Source: an uncultured Gilliamella sp.
GTDB taxonomy: Bacteria > Pseudomonadota > Gammaproteobacteria > Enterobacterales > Orbaceae
Direction: 5' to 3'
Length of the DNA stretch: 36,352 nucleotides
Assembly: GCA_946480175.1 (NCBI GenBank)
Contig: CAMLIK010000018.1
Span: 1-36,352 of the forward strand
Part shown: positions 7,203 to 15,682 of the stretch, one piece after another
Numbering within the stretch: position 1 is the stretch's first letter
How the letters are laid out: each line of letters starts with the position of its first letter
The notes under the pieces: model-generated
What the model was told of the DNA's origin: nothing
Databases searched by the model: none
What the model saw: the letters and a program-made list of their open reading frames with translations, nothing else
Position numbers and translations under genes: made by a program

Positions 7203-8038
7203 TTCTTATGCTTTATATAGTATGTAGTTAATTTAAGCCAGATTCCAGAAAACAACACTGATGTTATTTGGCCTATAATTATCCACCATGGTTTATACTG
7301 GCGTTTTTTAGTTTGTAGTAAACGACAGATGATGGTTGCGGCTTGAACTGGTGTTAATGCTGGAAAATTTTGATAAGCCTTTGTTGGCAAAATCATACGC
7401 GTTTTAACTAACGGTAAATAGGCTGTTGAGACATGGATATTTTGATTTCTAAGTTCTGGTGTTGCACATTGTAACCACTGATCAAACGCTGTTTTTGACG
7501 CTTGATAAGCCGCCCAATTTACGGTTGGAGCTAACAAAACATTAATCGCCGAAACATTTATAATTTGTCCGTGTGATTGTGCCAATTTAGGTATCAATGC
7601 TAAGCATAAGCTCACTGGTGCCAAATAGTTTAATTTGATCGTTCTCTCAAAATCATGCCGACGATCGAGCGATTGCATAATTGATCGACAAATCGATATC
7701 CCGGCATTATTAACAAAAATATCAATGTGATAGGATTGAATAAAATTTAAAAAGTTATCTAATTGGTTAACATCACGCAGATCAGCTGCATAGAGTTGAA
7801 TGGTTGCTTTTTGGCTAGATAAAGATATTTGGATCTCTTCTAATTTCTCTTTTGTTCTGGCGACTAAAATAAGATGGCAATCAATGTTAGCGATGAGTTT
7901 GCAAAGTGATTCACCAATTCCATAGCTTGCTCCTGTAATAATAATCGTTTTTTTATATAACTGTTGTTCAAGTTTTTGAAATTTAGGTTTAATTATAGGA
8001 AAAAGAATTTTATTAAGTAAATTAGCTAACAAAGTCAT
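7199..8038 (-). CDS. Short-chain dehydrogenase/reductase (SDR)
   Basis: 279 aa, classical SDR. The cofactor motif TGASYGIG lies at 35-42, NNAGIS marks the beta4 strand, and YQASK is the catalytic Tyr-x3-Lys with the Ser in INVSAIN before it. A hydrophobic N-terminus and C-terminus (a probable membrane anchor near WWIIIGQITSVLFSGIWL) suggest it acts on a lipid-like substrate at the membrane. It overlaps the acyl ligase by 4 bp and sits about 100 bp downstream of tetR. Together the pair may activate and reduce, or retro-convert, a fatty acyl substrate; the exact reaction is not shown by sequence. Confidence 0.88.
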   Translation of the reverse strand: MTLLANLLNKILFPIIKPKFQKLEQQLYKKTIIITGASYGIGESLCKLIANIDCHLILVARTKEKLEEIQISLSSQKATIQLYAADLRDVNQLDNFLNFIQSYHIDIFVNNAGISICRSIMQSLDRRHDFERTIKLNYLAPVSLCLALIPKLAQSHGQIINVSAINVLLAPTVNWAAYQASKTAFDQWLQCATPELRNQNIHVSTAYLPLVKTRMILPTKAYQNFPALTPVQAATIICRLLQTKKRQYKPWWIIIGQITSVLFSGIWLKLTTYYIKHKK

Positions 8039-8137
8039 TTATTGTGCAATTAAAGATAAATATTTGACTAGTATAAAACAATTATAAAAAAACAACATGA
8101 TTAGCATAATCAATTGTGTTATATATTTTATTTGAAA

Positions 8138-8794
8138 TTAACTATTTTTAATTACTTTATCGCAACGTTCTGATTGAGCATCTATTTTGGCTTGGTTAAT
8201 AATGGCTTTAGCTATCCATTGTGAAAGTGTGATTACTTGTTCATTATCAAAGTTCCAAATATCCTTCAACACCATTAAAATTTCTGAACCGTATATAATA
8301 GAGATTGAATATATAACTTTATCGTATAACTCTTGAGATAATTCTCCTTTAAGTGGCAATAGTAAGTTATATAAAATCTCCTTACGATTACCACGAACAA
8401 GTTTCTCTGATTGTTCGGAAATTTTTGAACGTTCAGTTGACCACTGTTGTAAAGAAAGTCTTAATGCAGCTCGCAAGGCGCCCTCGTGCTTTAACATTTG
8501 TGGAAATGCGAATGCTAAAAAGTCATTTACACGTTCTTCTACTTTTTCTTTATTTGATTTCCAAAAAAAAATAGGACCTAGAGATTGTTCAACCACAGCT
8601 GATACCAAATCACTTTTAGTAGGAAAATAACGATACGCAGTTGCTCTTGAAATACCACATTTATTTGATAATTCGGTAATAGATATATCATTACCTTGTT
8701 CTAAAGCCTCTATTGCAATTTGGATAAGATGCTCATAAGTACGTTTTTTAATACCGATATACTTATTCAATTTCAATGAACTATCTATTTTCAT
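8138..8794 (-). CDS. TetR-family transcriptional regulator
   Basis: 218 aa from ATG at 8792-8794 (MKIDSSLKLNKY). A longer frame begins at a TTG at 8831-8833, but that codon lies inside a perfect palindrome and the ATG matches TetR proteins better. The DNA-binding helix-turn-helix is clear: ISITELSNKCGISRATAYRYFPTKSDLVSAV, with the usual RATAYRYF recognition helix. The C-terminal part is a ligand/dimer domain without recognisable features. It lies upstream of the SDR and ligase genes on the same strand and is the natural candidate to control them, probably in answer to an acyl or aromatic ligand. Confidence 0.9.
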   Translation of the reverse strand: MKIDSSLKLNKYIGIKKRTYEHLIQIAIEALEQGNDISITELSNKCGISRATAYRYFPTKSDLVSAVVEQSLGPIFFWKSNKEKVEERVNDFLAFAFPQMLKHEGALRAALRLSLQQWSTERSKISEQSEKLVRGNRKEILYNLLLPLKGELSQELYDKVIYSISIIYGSEILMVLKDIWNFDNEQVITLSQWIAKAIINQAKIDAQSERCDKVIKNS

Positions 8795-8818
8795 ATTATT
8801 TTTAATGTATGTAAACGT

Positions 8819-8833
8819 TTGTATATTATACAA
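8819..8833. promoter_or_regulatory. Perfect palindrome TTGTATATTATACAA, likely TetR operator
   Basis: Seven-base arms around a single central T, 24 bp upstream of the tetR ATG and overlapping its probable promoter region. A palindrome in this position is typical for autoregulation by TetR proteins. Assignment to this regulator is inference. Confidence 0.5.
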
Positions 8834-8872
8834 CTTTATTTAATTAACTAAAAATTATTAAAAAAATTTAAA

Positions 8873-8898
8873 AAAAATGAGACTTAGGTCTCATTTTT
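8873..8898. promoter_or_regulatory. Long perfect inverted repeat between divergent genes
   Basis: Arms AAAAATGAGAC (8873-8883) and GTCTCATTTTT (8888-8898) with loop TTAG. It has the shape of a bidirectional Rho-independent terminator, yet lies between two divergent start regions where no gene ends. A TATAAT at 8903-8908 follows, so the repeat overlaps the -35 zone of the downstream operon. It may be an operator, an attenuator or an insulator. Confidence 0.6.
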
Positions 8899-8975
8899 AG
8901 CATATAATTAATAAAGTAGTAATCGCTAGTTAAGTAAGAGTATCGAGTTCTATTTTATCTGTTAAGGAGAAATGA

Positions 8976-10187
8976 ATGGCATCGCATAACATGATTTACT
9001 TGGTCGCGACACTAGACACAAAAGGAGAGGAAGTTGTTTACATCAAACATTTATTGGATAAAAGAAATCTTGACAGTAAAATAGTCGATATCTCCACCAA
9101 ACAACCCCACAATTTTAGTCATATAGCAGACATCAGCGCCAGTAATATAGCAAATTATCATCCGAAAGGTGAAAAAGCAGTTTTTGAAACAGATAGAGGT
9201 AACGCCATCGTAGCAATGGCTGAGGCATTTAAGCAATTTTTAATAGCTCAAAATGATGTTGAAGCTATATTAGGTTTAGGTGGCTCAGGTGGAACTGCTT
9301 TAATTACGCCTGCAATGCAAACTTTACCAGTGGGCGTACCAAAATTAATGGTTTCAACAATGGCATCAGGTGATATCTCCGGTTATATTGGCGCTAGCGA
9401 CATTGCCATGCTTTATTCAGTCACCGATATTGCGGGCGTAAACGTTATATCAAGGAAAGTGCTAGCTAATGCAGCTAACTTTATTTCTGGAGCCGTATTA
9501 TTTAAAACACAAGAACAAGTAGAAGACAAACTTGCTGTAGGATTAACTATGTTTGGCGTTACCACTACTTGCGTACAATCACTTTCAGCTAAACTAAATA
9601 ATATATATGATTGTCTTGTCTTCCATGCTACAGGAAGTGGAGGCAAAGCAATGGAAAAATTAGCAGACAGTCATTTATTAAAAGGCGTACTCGATATCAC
9701 TACCACTGAAGTTTGTGATCATCTATTTGACGGTGTACTAGCTTGTGATGATAATCGTTTTGAAGCTATTGCTAGAAGTCAGGTTCCTTACATTGGTTCA
9801 TGTGGTGCACTTGATATGGTTAATTTTGGCAGTCCTGATACCATTCCAGAAAAATACCGTGAACGTTTATTTTATCCACATAATCCACAAGTTACTTTGA
9901 TGCGAACAACACCAGAAGAAAATAAAATTATGGCTAAATGGATCGCTGCAAAACTAAATAAATGTCAAGGTGATGTTGTTTTTATTATTCCTGAAGGTGG
10001 ATTTTCTGCACTTGATATTGAAAATGGTGATTTTTGGTCACCAGAAGCAGATAAAGCATTTATTGACGAATTCGAGAAATATTTTATTCAAACCGAAAAA
10101 CGAAGATTAATAAAAACTCCTTATCATATTAATTCACCAGAGTTTTGCAACCTCGTGATCAACGAATTTAATAAGATAATGAAATAA
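8976..10187 (+). CDS. Tm-1-like ATP-binding (UPF0261) protein
   Basis: 403 aa, full length. Related to the N-terminal half of tomato Tm-1, a two-lobed Rossmann-type protein that binds nucleotide; the bacterial role is not established. The pattern [10 protein letters not shown] at the start, [12 protein letters not shown] (near residue 95), [13 protein letters not shown] and [13 protein letters not shown] fit the family. AAGGAG lies 6 bases before the ATG. The next gene starts within 20 bp and encodes the family's usual partner, so this is a two-gene operon, possibly acting on a small phosphorylated or carboxylated metabolite. Confidence 0.88.
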   Translation: MASHNMIYLVATLDTKGEEVVYIKHLLDKRNLDSKIVDISTKQPHNFSHIADISASNIANYHPKGEKAVFETDRGNAIVAMAEAFKQFLIAQNDVEAILGLGGSGGTALITPAMQTLPVGVPKLMVSTMASGDISGYIGASDIAMLYSVTDIAGVNVISRKVLANAANFISGAVLFKTQEQVEDKLAVGLTMFGVTTTCVQSLSAKLNNIYDCLVFHATGSGGKAMEKLADSHLLKGVLDITTTEVCDHLFDGVLACDDNRFEAIARSQVPYIGSCGALDMVNFGSPDTIPEKYRERLFYPHNPQVTLMRTTPEENKIMAKWIAAKLNKCQGDVVFIIPEGGFSALDIENGDFWSPEADKAFIDEFEKYFIQTEKRRLIKTPYHINSPEFCNLVINEFNKIMK

Positions 10188-10203
10188 GATAATGGAGAAT
10201 ATT

Positions 10204-11037
10204 ATGAGTAGCAAGCGAGCTAAATTGCTTAAAAAATTCCATGATATGATTGCGAATGGACAACCTATTATCGGTGGTGGTGCAGGAACAGGATTGTCAG
10301 CTAAATGTGAAGAAGCTGGTGGAATCGATTTAATTGTTATCTATAATTCAGGTCGTTATCGCATGGCAGGAAGAGGTTCTCTTGCGGGCTTATTAGCTTA
10401 TGGCAATGCAAACGAAATTGTTATGGATATGGCAAAAGAAGTTTTACCGGTTGTAAAACATACCCCTGTGTTAGCTGGTGTTAATGGCACCGACCCTTTT
10501 TGCCAATTTGATCAGTTTTTAGATCAAATTAAAGCTACCGGATTTGCTGGCGTACAAAACTTCCCTACTGTTGGTTTAATTGATGGTAACTTTAGAGCTA
10601 ATCTAGAAGAAACTGGCATGGGTTATGCGTTAGAAGTTGAGATGATTCGTAAAGCACATGAGAAAGATCTACTAACTACACCATATGTATTTAGTGAACA
10701 AGATGCTATTGAGATGACCAAAGCTGGAGCTGATATTTTAGTTCCACATATGGGCTTAACCACTGGTGGTAGCATTGGCGCCCAAACTGCATTAAAACTT
10801 GCTGATTGTGTTCCTTTAATTAATCAATGGGCTAAAGCTGCTAAAGCTATTCGTCCAGATATCATTATACTTTGCCATGGAGGACCTATTTCATCCCCTG
10901 AAGATGCAGAATATATATTACAAAATTGTCCTGATTGTAATGGTTTTTACGGCGCAAGTTCAATGGAACGTTTGCCGACAGAAACAGCATTAATGCAGAC
11001 GACGCAAAGATTTAAGTCTATTCGACACCAACAATAA
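10204..11037 (+). CDS. Phosphoenolpyruvate-hydrolase-family TIM-barrel protein
   Basis: 277 aa from the ATG at 10204, chosen over an ATG 12 bases earlier because GGAG ends exactly 6 bases before it. The family is related to the C-terminal half of Tm-1 and to the PEP mutase/isocitrate lyase superfamily. Visible: [11 protein letters not shown] near the start, the [16 protein letters not shown] segment, [17 protein letters not shown], and a phosphate-grip-like end ([22 protein letters not shown]). The gene ends in a hairpin. Genes for this protein and the Tm-1-like one are often adjacent or fused, so they probably act as one unit. The enzyme reaction in bacteria is not established. Confidence 0.87.
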   Translation: MSSKRAKLLKKFHDMIANGQPIIGGGAGTGLSAKCEEAGGIDLIVIYNSGRYRMAGRGSLAGLLAYGNANEIVMDMAKEVLPVVKHTPVLAGVNGTDPFCQFDQFLDQIKATGFAGVQNFPTVGLIDGNFRANLEETGMGYALEVEMIRKAHEKDLLTTPYVFSEQDAIEMTKAGADILVPHMGLTTGGSIGAQTALKLADCVPLINQWAKAAKAIRPDIIILCHGGPISSPEDAEYILQNCPDCNGFYGASSMERLPTETALMQTTQRFKSIRHQQ

Positions 11038-11050
11038 GTAAGCAATAACG

Positions 11051-11069
11051 GTGCGACAACTTGTCGCAC
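11051..11069 (+). terminator. Hairpin after PEP-hydrolase-family gene
   Basis: GTGCGACA pairs with TGTCGCAC around a 3-base loop, starting 14 bases after the stop. The following T run is broken (CTATTTATTC), so the terminator is plausible rather than strong. Confidence 0.6.
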
Positions 11070-11295
11070 TGCTATTTATTCTATTCTTAGATAAATAATT
11101 AATCTATATCAAAAAACATCTTAAATTTCAGTTATAAAAATTGATGATAGTTGTCTAATACTTTACTATTGATTGTTAACTGTGAGACAATCTCTATTGC
11201 TCTATCCTATGTTTAAAAAAGGTAATAACGTTTTTTAAGAAATCTTCATGAGTTTCATTATTGTTATTTTGCTAACTTAATATAGGAAACACAAA

Positions 11296-11712
11296 ATGAA
11301 AGAATATCAAACTGATGTAGCTGCATTTATATTACGAATTGCTTTAGGTATGATGTTTTTGGCCCATGGTTTTACCAAACTACTTGTTCTAACCCCAGAA
11401 GGTACTGCAGAGTATTTTCATACTCTTGGCTTTCCCGGTTTTTTTTCTTATATCGTTATCATTTTTGAAATTGGTGGCGGTGCACTATTGTTACTCGGTA
11501 TTTTAACTCGTGCCATAGCGCTAATTGCTTTCTTTCAATTAGCAATAATAACTATTGTGCATTGGAATAATGGTTGGTCATTTACTAATCAAGGAGGTGG
11601 TTGGGAGTATCCAGCTTTTATGTCATTAACTGCTTTTAGTTTGGCATTATTAGGGACTGGTCGGTTTAGTGTTTTAGCAGGTAAAAAATATCCACAAATA
11701 ACTCAACAATAA
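11296..11712 (+). CDS. DoxX-family membrane protein
   Basis: 138 aa with four hydrophobic segments and the DoxX pattern: LRIALGMMFLAHGFTKL near the N-terminus, LGFPGFFSY, an acidic residue in the second segment (FEIGGGALLLLG), and GWEYPAFMSLTAFSLALLGTGRFS at the end. Family members (such as YphA and DoxD relatives) are inner-membrane proteins of poorly defined, often redox or stress-related roles. Preceded by 258 bp without genes holding its promoter; followed by a strong terminator. Confidence 0.88.
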   Translation: MKEYQTDVAAFILRIALGMMFLAHGFTKLLVLTPEGTAEYFHTLGFPGFFSYIVIIFEIGGGALLLLGILTRAIALIAFFQLAIITIVHWNNGWSFTNQGGGWEYPAFMSLTAFSLALLGTGRFSVLAGKKYPQITQQ

Positions 11713-11723
11713 GATGCTAAATA

Positions 11724-11764
11724 TTTAGGAAAGGTAGCGCCAATTATTTATTACCTTTCCTAAA
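11724..11764. terminator. Bidirectional terminator between doxX and the DUF4261 gene
   Basis: Arms TTTAGGAAAGGTA (11724-11736) and TACCTTTCCTAAA (11752-11764) form a perfect 13-bp stem. It lies between the convergent stops of the two genes, so it can serve both. Confidence 0.75.
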
Positions 11765-11780
11765 AATTGCATAGTTAAAA

Positions 11781-12656
11781 TTAATTATTAATTTCAATTA
11801 CTAAAAGATCACCCTGATCTTTTAAGAAATATTCATCATCTTGAGGTGCTCGTAATGACATCATACGATTATCACCCATTTCCATCGTATCACCAGGATT
11901 CATTGTCGCTTGACTTTGTCGTAAATAATTTAAAATATTATTAAACATGTCAAAATAATACTCACTTTCCTCATAACTATTGGCTAATGCTGCAAAATTA
12001 GGTAAACCAAATTTATTAGCGCCATAAGTGCGCATCCAAATCCCTTTAATATTTTCTATTTCATATTTAACAAAACCACAAAACAATAAAGGTAAACATT
12101 CCCCTAAAGTGGCTAAACCATCTTTTTCCGAAGCTAGTGAATTAATAAAGTTAACTGGTAATGAAGTATGAGCATCTTCATTAATTACTGCTAACGCATT
12201 AAATTGTTCAAAGCATGCTACTAAACGAGTTAAAGCTAAGTACTGCTCTAATACATCTTGTTCATAGCCAACATAATATAATAATAAATGACTATCACTT
12301 TCATAAACTTGTTGTTTTATTTCTTGACTATAACTAGCAGGAGTAACACATGCTTCTAATACAGCTTTAGGATAAGGCGCATTGAGACCAACTATTCTAA
12401 TAACATGTTTACCCCAACTTACTAAAATACACATACCTTCTTCAAGTTGTCCGAACGGTGTTTCATATCGAATATCTTTTATGATCGGATTAATCGATTT
12501 AAGTTTTGCTAATAATTCATCGTTATTAATATTAAGCACACCGCTAAAAACAACACTTAAGCTAACGGCATTCTCAATATCAGGATTTGGGACAATCGAA
12601 TTATCCATCTGTTTTGATTCTGTTTTTTTACCAAAAAAACGAGAAAATATACCCAT
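11781..12656 (-). CDS. DUF4261-domain protein
   Basis: 291 aa, cytoplasmic (no signal peptide). The N-terminus is MGIFSRFFGKK, then an acidic linker, an alpha/beta region, and near the C-terminus the segment GIWMRTYGANKFGLPNFA that I associate with DUF4261. AAGGA precedes the ATG at 12654-12656. DUF4261 proteins have no settled function and often occur beside secretion-system or polymorphic-toxin genes. Here it opens a minus-strand stretch of accessory genes, though the nearest is 600 bp away. Confidence 0.7.
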   Translation of the reverse strand: MGIFSRFFGKKTESKQMDNSIVPNPDIENAVSLSVVFSGVLNINNDELLAKLKSINPIIKDIRYETPFGQLEEGMCILVSWGKHVIRIVGLNAPYPKAVLEACVTPASYSQEIKQQVYESDSHLLLYYVGYEQDVLEQYLALTRLVACFEQFNALAVINEDAHTSLPVNFINSLASEKDGLATLGECLPLLFCGFVKYEIENIKGIWMRTYGANKFGLPNFAALANSYEESEYYFDMFNNILNYLRQSQATMNPGDTMEMGDNRMMSLRAPQDDEYFLKDQGDLLVIEINN

Positions 12657-13250
12657 TTTATATTCCTTATTACAACTATTTTAAATTAAATCAAATTTAG
12701 TGCATTTTATAGTAATTGACGCTATAAAACTTTAGCAATAATATCTACTTGCCTATATTAAGTAAATATTTTATTTATCATTTTTAACCATTGTAAATTT
12801 TTTAATTCAATAATTAAAAAATCAATCAAACATAGAGTTCTAAGTGGTAATAATTTGCAACTTAAGTAAATGGCATAAATATTTAAATGCTATTAATTAA
12901 TAAAATATTATAATATCTATGATTTAATCGAATGTTAATACTTGTTCAGGTAGTCCAAATTTTCTATAAAATAATGCTCGATTCAATTAGCTATATCCAT
13001 ATTCAAGGTCGTTTTTCATTGAAGTTTTTATCATTTAGTCATTCTATTTTGCTCATTTCAAGGACAAATAAATGACTTTTTAAAATTTTACTTATATTTG
13101 ATGTATATTTCATGAGTTGACTTAATATTCATTATTTACCAACAAACTCCTATATAAGCCAAACTTAAATCATATGATAAGTATTCCTTGCCATTAAAAA
13201 TGGCATAATTTTAATCTTAAAAAATCCAACAATTAGAAAACTGATTAGTT
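12657..13250. other. 594-bp AT-rich gap with a diverged repeat
   Basis: No ORF with coding character. It contains repeat R1 (12872-13001), which recurs at 13958-14094, and a small hairpin TGCCATT-AAA-AATGGCA (13189-13205) 45 bp beyond the stop of the DUF4291 gene. Nothing else recognised. Confidence 0.5.
12872..13001. repeat. Diverged direct repeat R1
   Basis: Aligns by eye with 13958-14094. The best-kept part is an exact 15-mer, CCAAATTTTCTATAA (12955-12969 and 14043-14057), flanked by shared GATTTAATCGAAT-like and TTCAATT segments with small gaps. Each copy lies downstream of a minus-strand accessory gene. Confidence 0.6.
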
Positions 13251-13841
13251 TTAATCAGCATTTATTATACGTTTGATTGAATCCGGTAAAGGATAAATTT
13301 TTTCAATAGGCAGCTTTTCACTTGCTTTTTCTATTTGATTATTAAGAATAAATTGATGAATTGACTTTACATAGTCAGTAATGTCGTCAATTTGAATAAT
13401 CCAATCTTCAACATACTTTTTAACCGCTTCATTTTTTAAACCAATTTGTATAGATTTGAAATCCAAATTTTCAAGTCGAATATTTTTTTCTGGATCCCAT
13501 TGTACACGTACAGGAGTTTTGCTTAATTGTTCTTGCCAAATTGAATGATTGGAGTAAACAGAATTGTTGAAAGTGGATAAACATGCCTGTTTTAAAGCCC
13601 ATTCAAAACCTTCGCGTTTTAATTTAATAGCTAAAATATGTTCTTGCCCCTCTTTTTGTGCCCATCCTGATCGATACATCATCCAAAGAAAAGAAGGTTT
13701 AATCCATGTCATTCTCTCTATTTTAAATGGCGGCACAAATGTTTGAGCTTTTATCGCTGATAAAGCTATCTCTTTTCTGTATGCTTGATAAACTGTTATT
13801 GTTTCTTCATCAAATACTGCTCTTATTTCTCTCTCTTTCAT
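13251..13841 (-). CDS. DUF4291-domain protein
   Basis: 196 aa from ATG at 13839-13841, preceded by GAGGA. A GTG/ATG start 8-9 codons upstream (13866) is also possible, and a preceding gene fragment ends exactly there (TGATG overlap). The family pattern is very clear: REIRAVFDEETITVYQAYR, FVPPFKIERMTWIKPSFLWM, YRSGWAQKEGQE, REGFEWAL, PVRVQWDPE, SIQIGL and PLPDSIKRI. The function of DUF4291 is unknown; it is a soluble protein spread among bacteria and fungi. Isolated here among AT-rich fragments, it looks like a transferred accessory gene. Confidence 0.9.
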   Translation of the reverse strand: MKEREIRAVFDEETITVYQAYRKEIALSAIKAQTFVPPFKIERMTWIKPSFLWMMYRSGWAQKEGQEHILAIKLKREGFEWALKQACLSTFNNSVYSNHSIWQEQLSKTPVRVQWDPEKNIRLENLDFKSIQIGLKNEAVKKYVEDWIIQIDDITDYVKSIHQFILNNQIEKASEKLPIEKIYPLPDSIKRIINAD

Positions 13842-13864
13842 GCAATTCCTCGCAAATATTTCCA

Positions 13865-13957
13865 TCACCCTACTTCTTTATGACCTGCAACAGGCAAACG
13901 TAGCAAACGGTCGAGATAGATCCCCATAATCTGTATAGAAGCAAAGCTATGAATTGA
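13865..13957 (-). pseudogene. C-terminal fragment of a lost upstream gene
   Basis: The frame reads SFASIQIMGIYLDRLLRLP, then VAGHKEVG and stop TGA at 13865-13867. The TGA overlaps the ATG of the DUF4291 gene frame (TGATG), a typical operon junction. Upstream the frame is closed by TAG after about 30 codons. The low-AT, protein-like stretch next to an operon-type junction suggests the tail of a deleted gene. Family not recognised. Confidence 0.35.
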
Positions 13958-14094
13958 TGCCTAAAATATTCGAACGCTAATATAAGTCTCTTTTTAAAAA
14001 GATTTGATTGAATATTTAAGAGTCAATACTCGTTCCAATATACCAAATTTTCTATAATCTATAATCTCGCTCCGTTCAATTTTACTTATTACCA
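13958..14094. repeat. Diverged direct repeat R2
   Basis: Second copy of the repeat at 12872-13001, sharing the exact 15-mer at 14043-14057. It lies about 40 bp downstream of the stop of the unknown 386-aa gene. Confidence 0.6.
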
Positions 14095-14133
14095 TTTTTC
14101 ATATTAATGATGACTAAAAATTATAATATTAAT

Positions 14134-15294
14134 TCATTTCACACTTAGACCTTCAATGAAATCTTCAACTATTTGATGAGCTTTTTGCGCACCTTCTAAA
14201 TTCATATCAATGAAAGTTTGATCATAAACTGGCATATTATCATCATCGTCATTTTCATTTTCGATACTATCTCCAATATTGAATATATAGAAAACGGATA
14301 CATTCCAATCTTGATTATACTCATAATTATAAGTACACCTTAAAACATTTTTACGGTAGCAATTAATTTCTAAAGCTTCTGTTTGCGGTGGCAACCAATC
14401 TACTTGAGGAATGATTAGTGTGTTTTCATGTTTATAAAATCTATGTAATTCGATGCCATTATTGAATTGTTTTGTCTCAAGCCAATCTCCATACCAATCT
14501 TCTGAATTTCTATTTCTCTTTATCTCCTTTATATTTTCTAATCTTTTCTGAAATGATTTAAGCCGAATACCACTAACTTTATCTTTATTTTTTTTCACAA
14601 ATTCGATGTCTAAACTATCCAATTTTAAAAGTTCATTTTTTATATTACTGCAATAAGCGATTATTGCTTTAGATGTTGGATGAATGCATAAATTCCCTGA
14701 ATTAATTCTAATTTCACTGATTTTGTCAATTTGATAGGCTTGAGTATGGGAAAACTGCTCACAAAAATCTTTTTCAGAAATATTTACAGAAGTAGAATCA
14801 TGTAATTTTTTAATCCAAAATGGTGAATATTTGGAATTAGGATAAACTCGCAGAATAGTATCTTTAGACAATTCAACTAAACGTCCATTTTCTCTACATT
14901 CACTACTGGGTCTACTTTCTACAAATTCTACAACTATAGGAGCTATTAAATAGGCTGGCCAAAAGAAAGTACAAAATAATGGTAATAATACATAACTAAA
15001 TATTGAAGCGAATTTACGTTTTATACCATAAGATTTTTTTGCTTGTAATTGGCATAGTCGAAGTATTATTGGAAAAACCATACCGGTTAACGTAAATAGA
15101 AAAATAATAAGATTGGTATGCATAAAGCAAAATATTAACCAAACAACCATTGGAATTGTAAAAATTGCTTTGATAATCCAATGCATCCGGACAAAAACAA
15201 ATATTAACGAAAACGTATAAATACCATAAAAAAATGGTAGCATGAAAAACCAAACAAAAATGTAACTATCGATATGATTAGCAGGATGATCCAT
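14134..15294 (-). CDS. Unknown membrane protein, 386 aa
   Basis: No family recognised. The first 135 residues hold about four hydrophobic segments (YIFVWFFMLPFFYGIYTF, LIFVFVRMHWIIKAIF, MVVWLIFCFM through ILRLCQLQ, and IFSYVLLPLFCTFFWPAYLI), followed by a soluble, charged C-terminal domain of about 250 residues ending in an acidic stretch (ENDDDDNMP). This layout, N-terminal membrane bundle plus large soluble domain, occurs in some immunity and sensor proteins, but there is no direct sign of a partner. AT-rich and flanked by repeats and fragments. Confidence 0.65.
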   Translation of the reverse strand: MDHPANHIDSYIFVWFFMLPFFYGIYTFSLIFVFVRMHWIIKAIFTIPMVVWLIFCFMHTNLIIFLFTLTGMVFPIILRLCQLQAKKSYGIKRKFASIFSYVLLPLFCTFFWPAYLIAPIVVEFVESRPSSECRENGRLVELSKDTILRVYPNSKYSPFWIKKLHDSTSVNISEKDFCEQFSHTQAYQIDKISEIRINSGNLCIHPTSKAIIAYCSNIKNELLKLDSLDIEFVKKNKDKVSGIRLKSFQKRLENIKEIKRNRNSEDWYGDWLETKQFNNGIELHRFYKHENTLIIPQVDWLPPQTEALEINCYRKNVLRCTYNYEYNQDWNVSVFYIFNIGDSIENENDDDDNMPVYDQTFIDMNLEGAQKAHQIVEDFIEGLSVK

Positions 15295-15375
15295 ATAAAA
15301 TCCAATTTATAAAACTAGCTATAACAAAATTCCTTTCAGTTATGATTATCACGGATAAATATTTATGTCAAAAAA

Positions 15376-15398
15376 TGAGGATTTTTTATTAATCCTCA
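15376..15398 (-). terminator. Minus-direction terminator
   Basis: TGAGGATT and AATCCTCA form an 8-bp stem with a 7-base loop; read on the minus strand it is followed by six T. It lies about 28 bp past the double stop of the decayed frame to its right, as if it were that gene's original terminator. Confidence 0.6.
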
Positions 15399-15425
15399 AA
15401 AATTAAGAAAAAGTATTTTAACTTA

Positions 15426-15640
15426 TTAATTTGTTTCAATGAATGATTCAATATTCATTACTGTTGCAAATCGCATCAATGCCGACATAAAGCTATTATG
15501 AACATCTGACGATGAAATAATATTACCGTTAAATTCAAGATCACGGAATGAATTAAGACAAAACAAATAATTAAAAAATTTGAATTTTTTATATTTTTTT
15601 AATAAATCGACAAAAATAAGTTGCGAGTTAGTTATTTATG
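15426..15640 (-). pseudogene. Decayed gene tail upstream of the his operon
   Basis: An open minus-strand frame of about 65 codons without a start codon reads (in pieces) NSQLIFVDLLKKYKKF, NYLFCLNSFRDLEFNGN, SSSDVHNSFMSALMRFATV and MNIESFIETN, ending in tandem TAA stops at 15423-15428. The composition is protein-like, and a terminator follows at the expected distance. The 5' end is missing, replaced by the his promoter region. Family not recognised. Confidence 0.4.
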
Positions 15641-15647
15641 TTATATT
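15621..15647 (+). promoter_or_regulatory. Tentative his operon promoter
   Basis: TTGCGA (15621-15626) and TATATT (15642-15647) are separated by 15 bp, slightly short for sigma-70. It is placed about 35 bp before the leader peptide start. Other AT-rich -10 options exist nearby. Confidence 0.3.
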
Positions 15648-15682
15648 TTCTACAACAGTTAAATTTAAAGGTTTTATTTTTT

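Larger units (their letters stand above)
15295..15660. other. Gap before the his leader
   Basis: Holds a minus-direction hairpin (15376-15398), a decayed minus-strand reading frame (15426-about 15640) and, at its right end, a tentative his promoter. No intact gene. Confidence 0.5.

Noticed and set aside
8795-8833. TTG start of the TetR gene
   Set aside because: The codon lies in a perfect palindrome with no ribosome site; ATG at 8792-8794 fits the family better.
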